5,091 nucleotides of DNA, from positions 1 to 5,091 of the forward strand of contig JAIROF010000128.1 in the NCBI GenBank assembly GCA_031257655.1. The letters are read 5' to 3'. The stretch's first letter is position 1. The number at the start of each line of letters is the position of its first letter. Of this stretch, positions 1 through 4,490 are shown piece after piece. The position numbers and the translations under genes were made by a program. The stretch is from Prevotellaceae bacterium. Lineage in GTDB: Bacteria > Bacteroidota > Bacteroidia > Bacteroidales > UBA932. A model generated the notes under the pieces. That model had not been told where the DNA came from, made no database searches, and was given only the letters and a program-made list of their open reading frames with translations.

Positions 1-312
1 CTATTCCAGAGCAACATGTACCTACCCATCACCGAAATGGAGGTGGAGCATGGCTATATGGATATTTACCTTCAGCGCACCTCTCGCTTTCCCAACATTC
101 CCAACGAATGGGTTTGGGAAGTTAAGTATGTCAAAAAGGGAGATGCCGAGCACAAGAAGAGCGACGTATTGCAAGCAAAGCGCGAAGAAGCCCGCACCCA
201 GCTTCAAAAATATCGCGCATCGCACCTGTTTGCCGGCCGCAGCGATGTTCGATTCCTATCCGTGATTTTTATCGGAAAAGACAGGTATGAGATGGAAGAA
301 ATAAGTGATTGA
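1..312 (+). CDS. PD-(D/E)XK nuclease-like protein, C-terminal part (5' end outside window)
   Basis: The frame is open from the first base of the window, so the ATG at 16 is probably internal and the true start lies to the left. The 103 visible residues end at a TGA at 310-312. The residues E-x-E-x-x-GYMD (D21 of the visible part) followed by EWVWEVKYVKK (E40 and K42) form a D...E-x-K pattern. This matches the nuclease core of the PDDEXK_9 (DUF1703) domain, which in Bacteroidota normally closes a protein of about 500 residues that begins with an AAA-ATPase-like domain. A strand-like LSVIFIGKDRYEMEEI near the end fits the last core strand of that fold. The family is abundant, often in many paralogues, and its biological role is not established. 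The ATPase part cannot be seen here, so the full architecture is inferred. The gene is AT-richer than the sufC-to-efp block and faces the opposite way. Confidence 0.75.
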   Translation, partial: LFQSNMYLPITEMEVEHGYMDIYLQRTSRFPNIPNEWVWEVKYVKKGDAEHKKSDVLQAKREEARTQLQKYRASHLFAGRSDVRFLSVIFIGKDRYEMEEISD

Positions 313-423
313 CAGCTAATCCTGAAAGAGTAAGTATGCAGGGGCGAAAATTCCATGCAGGATAGCGGATGCTTTCAAATTTTGGTGGTGTCATAAATTA
401 GAGGAGACGAAAAACCCCATTTA

Positions 424-576
424 AACGGATTTTGCTTTCTTAAATTGCATATATACAGTAACTTAACTAAATGTTTTAGAGTCGTCTGTTGCTACTTTTG
501 GTTCGTCATCGCAATCATACCTTCTTCCTTCAGCTATTTTTCTGATGTATAGTGTTATATAAAAGCAAAATCCGTT
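424..576. repeat. 15-bp perfect inverted repeat bounding 153 bp
   Basis: AACGGATTTTGCTTT at 424-438 is repeated exactly, as its reverse complement AAAGCAAAATCCGTT, at 562-576. The match continues outward for two more bases after one mismatch (421-422 with 578-579). The 123 bp between the arms are AT-rich and have no coding potential. The arrangement resembles the terminal inverted repeats of a small non-autonomous element (MITE-like). No target-site duplication is obvious, since the flanks are simple A/T runs, so mobility is only inferred. Confidence 0.5.
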
Positions 577-731
577 AAAGGTGTTCGCGATCTCGCTTCG
601 GGCAGGTTACACGAGGGCGCTCGCACGTCCGCCTGCGGGATAATACGCCGCATTGCGCCCTGCCTGAACCGAAATCAATTTTTTTAAGTCTTTTTGCTGA
701 TATGTAGGACAATACAAAAGAAAAATTCGTT
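537..731. repeat. Diverged direct repeat, two copies of about 40 bp
   Basis: Bases 537-576 (TTTTTCTGATGTATAG... ending AAAAGCAAAATCCGTT) resemble 691-731 (TTTTTGCTGATATGTAGG... ending AAAAGAAAAATTCGTT). The last 16 bases agree at 14 positions, and the CTGAT-GTA block is shared; the middle is weakly conserved. The copies are offset by about 155 bp and flank the GC-rich island at 581-668. The first copy contains the right arm of the 424-576 inverted repeat, so the same end sequence occurs three times in this intergenic region. Confidence 0.4.
600..664. repeat. GC-rich hairpin-forming island
   Basis: GGCAGG at 601-606 can pair with CCTGCC at 659-664, and GGGCGC at 615-620 with GCGCCC at 655-660. 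The two pairings share bases 659-660, so they compete or form alternative folds. The island sits in otherwise AT-rich sequence and no reading frame through it looks like a protein. It resembles repetitive extragenic elements rather than a known RNA gene. No U-tract follows directly on the plus strand, although a T-rich run begins about 14 bases further on. Confidence 0.3.
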
Positions 732-796
732 GTAGCCAGCAGCAATACTTGCCATATCATACAAATCATGGCATCACCGAGCAACGCCAAGTAGGG

Positions 797-1504
797 CTAA
801 AACGCTCCCGTAAGCCCGTAGGCCTGCGTAGCGCAAAACACCTGGCTGTATATGTGAAATCCCTGCCGCGTTGTTTCAATCTTTCGGTTGAGCTGCAAGA
901 CGGGAAAACCCGCTTTCACCTGCAGGTACTTTTGCAGGCGCTTGTCGGCGCGAATGGCGAATAGCTGCTGCGTACCTCCGGTCACCTCAATCCGGTACTT
1001 GGCGCGAAGAAAGCTGAAGAGGGACCGGTTTTCGAGGCTGTGGAGGGTAAAGTGGGGCAGGTTCATGTTCGGCAGCATGGTAATATCTAAGAAGACCGGC
1101 CTCCCCTCCAGCACGCGCAGCCGCTCAAAGTAGATGCACCCTGCACCTTGCTCCGCCTCGCTAATCGGAAAGCTGAAGGCCTCCGTCCACTGCCTGAGCG
1201 TAGGCTTGAGGATGATGTGCGTCAGAACGTTTCCTTGCCCCACCGCAGAGGTCGTTCCGGTAATGGAGAGGATGCCGATGCCTTTTGGCGCGCTTTTCAC
1301 CACGCTCTCCTTGCCCTGATGCTTCACAATAAAGCCGTCGGAGGCCAGCAAATCCAGCGCCTTTCGCACCGTTGGGCGCGTTGCGCGGTGAGCCTCCGCC
1401 AGCGCATTTTCCGAGGGCATCGCTTCGCCCGCAGAGTAGGCACCTTCGGTAATTTGCGTGCGCAAAAGCTCATATATTTGCCGGTATTTGGGGGAGGCGA
1501 CCAT
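797..1504 (-). CDS. GntR-family transcription regulator, HutC/UTRA type
   Basis: This 235-residue protein is a full-length member of the GntR family, HutC subfamily. Residues 7-70 form the winged helix-turn-helix that binds DNA, with the hallmarks MPSENALAEA (29-38), the recognition segment ATRPTVRKALDLLASDGFI (41-59) and the wing KHQGKESVV (61-69). Residues about 90-230 match the UTRA ligand-binding domain, seen in IYFERLRVLEGRPVFLD (124-140) and ENRSLFSFLRAKYRIEV (158-174). Such proteins usually repress genes for uptake or breakdown of a small molecule and release DNA when the effector binds; the effector here cannot be read from the sequence. The ATG at 1502-1504 lies 4 nt beyond the sufC stop codon, so the two are probably co-transcribed and perhaps translationally coupled. 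One oddity is the wing, where the usual GKGT(F/Y)V is GKESVV. The C-terminus also lacks the common R-x-DRY ending of the family. Confidence 0.9.
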   Translation of the reverse strand: MVASPKYRQIYELLRTQITEGAYSAGEAMPSENALAEAHRATRPTVRKALDLLASDGFIVKHQGKESVVKSAPKGIGILSITGTTSAVGQGNVLTHIILKPTLRQWTEAFSFPISEAEQGAGCIYFERLRVLEGRPVFLDITMLPNMNLPHFTLHSLENRSLFSFLRAKYRIEVTGGTQQLFAIRADKRLQKYLQVKAGFPVLQLNRKIETTRQGFHIYSQVFCATQAYGLTGAF

Positions 1505-1508
1505 TTTT

Positions 1509-2252
1509 TTAGCCCTTCAGCCAGTCGTAGCCTTTTTCCTCCAGCGCCAGCGCCAGCGCCTTGCCGCCCGTTTTTATGATTTTGCCGTGGTAGAGCACGT
1601 GCACAAAGTCGGGCACAATGTAGTCCAGCAGCCGCTGGTAGTGGGTGATGAGCACCACCGCGCTATCCTTGCTCTTGAGGGCGTTAACGCCGTTTGCCAC
1701 GATGCGCAGCGCGTCAATATCGAGCCCGCTGTCGGTTTCGTCCAGGATGGCGAGCGCAGGCTCGAGCATCGCCATTTGAAAAATTTCGTTTCGCTTGCGC
1801 TCGCCGCCCGAAAAGCCCATGTTTACGCCGCGCGAGGCAAAGGCGCTATCCATCTCCACCAGCGCCATTTTTTGGCGCATAAGCTGAAGAAACTCCGAGG
1901 GCGACAGCTCCGGCAGCCCCTGGTGCTTTCGCCGCTCCGTGAGCGCGGCTTTCATGAAGTTGGTGTTGCTCACGCCGGCAATCTCCACCGGGTACTGAAA
2001 GCCGAGAAAAAATCCCTCGCGGGAGCGCACCTCGGGCGACATGGCCAGCAAATCTTTTCCGTTGAGCGTTGCCGATCCCTGCGTAACCTCGTAGCCGGCC
2101 TTACCCGCCAGCACCGCCGAGAGCGTGCTCTTGCCCGACCCGTTGGGCCCCATAATGGCGTGCACCTCGCCTGCGCATACGGCCATGTCTATTCCCTTGA
2201 GAATTTCCTTGTCGCCAACGGCTGCATGGAGGTTTGTTATCTGTAGAAGCAT
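1509..2252 (-). CDS. sufC: Fe-S cluster assembly ATPase SufC
   Basis: SufC is the cytoplasmic ABC-type ATPase that works with the SufB-SufD scaffold to build Fe-S clusters. All ATPase motifs are intact in the 247 residues: Walker A GPNGSGKST (35-43, K41), Q-loop in FQYPVE (Q86), signature FSGGE (147-151), Walker B LAILDE (167-172), D-loop SGLD (175-178) and the switch histidine H204 in ITHYQ. The stretch ERKRNEIFQMAMLEP and the text DETDSGLDIDALR are characteristic of SufC and separate it from transporter ATPases. Length is normal for the family. The ATG at 2252 gives the expected N-terminus, with no Shine-Dalgarno but an A/T-rich leader, as is usual in Bacteroidota. SufC normally sits in a sufBCDS cluster; here neither sufB nor sufD is adjacent. 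It is preceded by a non-coding leader after lpxB and followed by gntR. The codons look like those of lpxB and efp, so it is probably a native gene. Confidence 0.96.
   Translation of the reverse strand: MLLQITNLHAAVGDKEILKGIDMAVCAGEVHAIMGPNGSGKSTLSAVLAGKAGYEVTQGSATLNGKDLLAMSPEVRSREGFFLGFQYPVEIAGVSNTNFMKAALTERRKHQGLPELSPSEFLQLMRQKMALVEMDSAFASRGVNMGFSGGERKRNEIFQMAMLEPALAILDETDSGLDIDALRIVANGVNALKSKDSAVVLITHYQRLLDYIVPDFVHVLYHGKIIKTGGKALALALEEKGYDWLKG
1513..1517 (-). promoter_or_regulatory. Possible ribosome binding site for gntR inside the sufC end
   Basis: On the minus strand AAGGG lies 8 nt upstream of the gntR ATG and overlaps the last codons of sufC. It is only a partial Shine-Dalgarno match, but the spacing is right, and the other starts in this window have nothing comparable. 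It supports the ATG at 1504 as the start and coupling of gntR to sufC translation. Confidence 0.4.
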
Positions 2253-2295
2253 CTGTAAGTATTCTTTTAAATGTTAGGGCAGGCACATGCGCCCG

Positions 2296-2335
2296 GGTTG
2301 CGGCGCCGGCAAAAAGCGCTGGCGGCGCCGCAGCC
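2296..2335 (-). promoter_or_regulatory. GC-rich hairpin in the sufC leader
   Basis: GCGGCGCCG at 2300-2308 pairs perfectly with CGGCGCCGC at 2323-2331 across a 14-nt loop. A further T-A pair, a wobble pair and two G-C pairs extend the stem to 2296 and 2335. It lies in the predicted 5' untranslated region, about 45-80 nt upstream of the sufC start codon. On the minus strand there is no U-tract right after it, so it is not a standard terminator. It could stabilise the transcript or restrain expression; this is inferred. Confidence 0.4.
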
Positions 2336-2361
2336 TGCTCCGGCCGCACGGCTGCAAAAAA

Positions 2362-2380
2362 TTTGCCAACGGCAAAAGTA
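2362..2380 (-). promoter_or_regulatory. Candidate sufC promoter (-7 element) with overlapping dyad
   Basis: On the minus strand TACTTTTG (2380-2373) is a perfect match to the Bacteroidota -7 consensus TAnnTTTG. A TTG at the right distance for a -33 box is missing; the nearest TTGs lie 14 and 23 nt upstream, so the promoter is one-sided. The dyad TTTGCC-AAC-GGCAAA (2362-2376) covers the downstream half of the -7 box and the expected transcription start near 2366, the position where a repressor would act. Confidence 0.5.
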
Positions 2381-2435
2381 CACGAAATAATTCGCAATCC
2401 CCACAAGCGGGTAGGATTTTTTTGAGGTTCCCTCG

Positions 2436-2457
2436 AAAAGCGCTCTTTCTGTAGCGC
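2436..2457 (-). terminator. Weak terminator candidate after lpxB
   Basis: On the minus strand GCGCT (2457-2453) can pair with AGCGC (2444-2440), followed at once by TTTT (2439-2436). It begins 23 nt beyond the lpxB stop codon. The stem has only five pairs with an eight-base loop and the U-tract is short, so termination would be inefficient and some read-through into sufC is possible. Confidence 0.3.
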
Positions 2458-2479
2458 ATGAGCAAGGTGAAGCGGAGCC

Positions 2480-3637
2480 TCATTTGCCCATTGCCTCCAG
2501 CACCACGGCTGCCGCCTTTTCGGAGGGCATAGCGCCGCTGGAGGGTTTGAGGTGCGCAAGGCACTGCTGCGCCTGCGCAAGCTGCGCCTGCGCATGGTGG
2601 GGGTGCAGCATCAGCTCCAGCGTTTTTTGGTAGATCAAGTCTTCGCGGCAGCGTGACAGCGTAAATTCGGGGATAATCAGCCTATCGGCAAGAATGTTGA
2701 TGAGGTTGGCGTACTTTGCGGTGACCAGCTTATCGGCAATCCGGTTGGTGATGGGGTCAAAGGTGTAGGCAATGAGGTGGGGGGTGCCACATGCCGCGAG
2801 CTCCAGCGTTACCGTACCCGACGCGGCTACGGCAAAGCTGCTTGCGCGGAAGGCGTTGTAGCGCTCCTGCTGACCCACAATCACGCGGTGCGGCGCCTGC
2901 ATATCGGCAAAAGCGCGCTGCACCGCTGCGGCAATGGCGGCAACCGATGGGATGATGACGAACAAGTCCGGGAATTGCTCCCGCAGGCGCGACGCTACGC
3001 GCTTGAAAATCGGCACGAGCCTTTTCACCTCGTGGCTTCGGCTTCCGGGCAGCACGCACAGCAGCGTGGCGCCGGGCGGAACGCCGTGCCGGCGCCGGAA
3101 GGCGGAAAGATCGTCGTGGAGGTTTGCCGTATTCTCCACCACCGGATGCCCTACAAAGTCGCAGCGCAAGCCGTACTTTTCAAAGTATGGCGGCTCGTAT
3201 GGCCAGAGGGTCATCAGCCTGTCCAGCAGCTTGGCGGCGGTGCGGGCTCGCCCCTTTTTCCATGCCCACACCTGCGGCGCCACGTAGTTGACCCGGGGAG
3301 CCGCGATTTTTTTTCGCTGTAGCCTGCCCAGCAGGGCGCTGACAAATCCCCAGCTGTCCACCGTAACAATCACGTCGGGCTGCCGCCGCTCGATGTCGGC
3401 AACCACCTGGCGCAGGCGCTTCAGGATGAGCGGCAGCTTGGGGAGCACCTCTCCAAAGCCCATCACCGAAATTTCTGCGATGTTGAACAAGCTATCGAGA
3501 CCCTGCTCTGCCATCGTTTCGCCGCCCAGGCCGGCAAAGGCAAGGTCGGGGCGCTGCATCCGCAGCGACCGCATCAGGCGCGACGCCAAAATATCGCCCG
3601 AGGGCTCGCCCGTAACTATATATACCAGCTGGGACAT
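2480..3637 (-). CDS. lpxB: Lipid-A-disaccharide synthase LpxB
   Basis: LpxB joins UDP-2,3-diacylglucosamine to 2,3-diacylglucosamine-1-phosphate (lipid X) to form the lipid A disaccharide at the inner face of the cytoplasmic membrane. It is a GT-B fold glycosyltransferase of family GT19. The 385 residues show the N-terminal GEPSGD (10-15), the segment SVMGFGEVLPKLP (57-69), VDSWGF (93-98) containing the conserved aspartate D94, YVAPQVWAWKKGRA (118-131), GHP (163-165), LPGSR-x-x-E (196-203), AASGTVTLELA (271-281) and NLINIL...IPEF (311-325). Length is normal for the family. The gene lies 24 nt after efp on the same strand, so the two are probably one operon run from the efp promoter. No Shine-Dalgarno precedes the ATG at 3637. 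Two oddities stand out. The usual D-(A/S/Y)-P-(D/G)-F motif reads DSWGF. The phrases LMTLWPYEPPYFEKYGL and FVGHPVVE resemble alphaproteobacterial LpxB more than the Bacteroidota form I know, which suggests transfer or a distinct lineage. Confidence 0.94.
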   Translation of the reverse strand: MSQLVYIVTGEPSGDILASRLMRSLRMQRPDLAFAGLGGETMAEQGLDSLFNIAEISVMGFGEVLPKLPLILKRLRQVVADIERRQPDVIVTVDSWGFVSALLGRLQRKKIAAPRVNYVAPQVWAWKKGRARTAAKLLDRLMTLWPYEPPYFEKYGLRCDFVGHPVVENTANLHDDLSAFRRRHGVPPGATLLCVLPGSRSHEVKRLVPIFKRVASRLREQFPDLFVIIPSVAAIAAAVQRAFADMQAPHRVIVGQQERYNAFRASSFAVAASGTVTLELAACGTPHLIAYTFDPITNRIADKLVTAKYANLINILADRLIIPEFTLSRCREDLIYQKTLELMLHPHHAQAQLAQAQQCLAHLKPSSGAMPSEKAAAVVLEAMGK

Positions 3638-3661
3638 GGGGAGGGAGCGGCAACCGGTGGG

Positions 3662-4234
3662 CTACGACTTGACCCGCTCGCCGTAGGTGCGTTCGCGCGT
3701 GTCCACCTTAATTTTTTCGCCTACGTTTACGAAGGTAGGAATCATGATTTCGGCGCCTGTTTCGAGCGTTGCTCGCCTCATCACGGTCGATGAGGCCGTA
3801 TCGCCGCGCACGCCCGGCTCGGCGTAGGTAACCTCCAGCTCCACAAACGGCGGCAGCTCGCACGTCAGCACGCGGTCGCCGTCGTCGGTGTGGATCATCA
3901 TTTCCACGATCTGCCCCTCTTTGAGCAGGTCGGGGTTGGCCACCTGCTCGGCGGGGAGGTCTATCTGCTCAAACGTTTCGTTGTGCATGAAGTGAAAGCC
4001 GCCATCGTCCTTGTACAGGAACTGGTAGGGGCGTCGCTCCACGCGGATAACCTCCACCTTTTCTCCGGCGATGTACGTGTTGTCCAAAATTCGCCCCGTT
4101 TCGAGGTTACGCAGCTTCGTCTTTACAAACGCGCCGCCCTTGCCGGGCTTGACGTGCTGAAACCAAACGATGGAGCAAGGCTTACCGTTGTACGCTATGC
4201 ACAAGCCGTTGCGAAAATCTGCTGTTGTTGCCAT
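3662..4234 (-). CDS. efp: Translation elongation factor P
   Basis: EF-P enters the ribosome between the P and E sites and relieves stalling at consecutive prolines. The 190 residues have the normal three-domain layout: an N-terminal KOW-like domain (about 3-62), a first OB domain (about 66-125) and a C-terminal OB domain (about 130-187). The loop at the tip of domain I reads VKPGKGGAF (28-36); K32 is the position that carries a modification in many bacteria. The MATTADFRNG start, RRPYQFLY (67-74), HNETFEQI (84-91) and the YAEPGVRGDTAS block (137-148) are typical of Bacteroidota EF-P. The ATG at 4234 is fixed by this N-terminus. A good promoter sits about 27 nt upstream, so the untranslated leader is short and there is no Shine-Dalgarno. 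It is the first gene of a likely efp-lpxB operon. No lysine-modifying gene such as epmA is in the window, so the modification state is unknown. Confidence 0.97.
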   Translation of the reverse strand: MATTADFRNGLCIAYNGKPCSIVWFQHVKPGKGGAFVKTKLRNLETGRILDNTYIAGEKVEVIRVERRPYQFLYKDDGGFHFMHNETFEQIDLPAEQVANPDLLKEGQIVEMMIHTDDGDRVLTCELPPFVELEVTYAEPGVRGDTASSTVMRRATLETGAEIMIPTFVNVGEKIKVDTRERTYGERVKS

Positions 4235-4260
4235 TACAATTTACTTATTGGTTGAGGCTG

Positions 4261-4290
4261 CGAAGATAGCAAAAAAGTAGGACTGGACAA
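4261..4290 (-). promoter_or_regulatory. Promoter of efp-lpxB
   Basis: On the minus strand a -33 TTG (4290-4288) is followed after 19 nt by TATCTTCG (4268-4261). The latter matches the Bacteroidota -7 consensus TAnnTTTG at five of its six fixed bases, and the 19-nt spacing is the usual one for the housekeeping sigma factor of that phylum. Transcription should start near 4254, giving a leader of about 20 nt. This is the best promoter in the window. Confidence 0.65.
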
Positions 4291-4490
4291 AATTGCAGGC
4301 TGATGGCGCCGCAGGAGAGAGGTTGTTGTGGTCGCAATGCTACAGCTCTCGCCGGGTGGGTTTGTGCGCAAGCCGGGTGGATACGCTTCGCTCCGGTCGC
4401 TTCAATTTTCTTGTCACGGGAGGAAAAGGGCGCACGCCTAATTTCCAATCCGGGTTCATTGGCCAATTCGTGTAGTTGAGTTTTCCACAG
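4291..4490. other. Non-coding stretch between the coiled-coil gene and efp
   Basis: These 200 bases separate the stop of the coiled-coil gene from the efp promoter, with both genes on the minus strand. I see no gene and no convincing terminator. A 10-bp palindrome, ATTGGCCAAT, lies at 4458-4467. The middle is GC-rich and contains CGCTTC twice (4385-4402 region), without a clear stem. Confidence 0.45.

Larger units (their letters stand above)
313..796. other. Long non-coding stretch with repeats
   Basis: No convincing gene is present in these 484 bases. The stretch lies between two convergent genes, the nuclease-like gene on the plus strand and gntR on the minus strand, so no promoter is needed for either. 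It is AT-rich except for a GC-rich island at about 581-668. It contains an inverted repeat (424-438 with 562-576), a diverged direct repeat (537-576 and 691-731), a GC-rich hairpin (600-664) and a short dyad near the gntR stop (750-773). I see no clear U-tract terminator for either flanking gene. The mix of repeats suggests a repetitive extragenic element or remnants of a small mobile element. Confidence 0.6.
2253..2479 (-). other. Leader region between lpxB and sufC
   Basis: These 227 bases hold no gene. Read on the minus strand they contain, in order, a weak terminator candidate for lpxB, a promoter candidate for sufC, a dyad across the predicted start of transcription and a GC-rich hairpin. 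The predicted untranslated leader of sufC is about 110 nt, much longer than the roughly 20 nt predicted for efp, which leaves room for RNA-level control. I recognise no known riboswitch class in it. Confidence 0.55.

Noticed and set aside
575..790. Minus-strand 71-codon frame starting with TTG right after gntR, with a hydrophobic N-terminal half followed by KRLKK
   Set aside because: It resembles a small membrane peptide at first, but it starts at a non-ATG codon, its second half runs through the GC-rich hairpin island with an R/C-rich composition, and no ribosome binding site is seen.
1458..2246. 262-codon plus-strand frame opposite sufC
   Set aside because: It is an antisense shadow of the well-supported sufC gene; its histidine-, arginine- and alanine-rich text matches no family I know and is expected from GC-rich antisense DNA.
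2424..2434. GAGG-TTC-CCTC hairpin next to a T run as an lpxB terminator
   Set aside because: On the minus strand the stem is followed by A residues, not U, so it would not work as an intrinsic terminator in that direction, and no plus-strand gene ends here.
2777..3322. 181-codon plus-strand frame opposite lpxB
   Set aside because: Antisense shadow of lpxB with low-complexity G/R/H-rich text and no recognisable domain.
4245..4466. 73-codon minus-strand frame between the coiled-coil gene and efp
   Set aside because: It starts at TTG, shows no family resemblance and runs through the efp promoter, so it is more likely non-coding.
4458..4467. 10-bp palindrome ATTGGCCAAT as an operator
   Set aside because: A single short palindrome 170 nt from the nearest promoter is not enough to claim a binding site.
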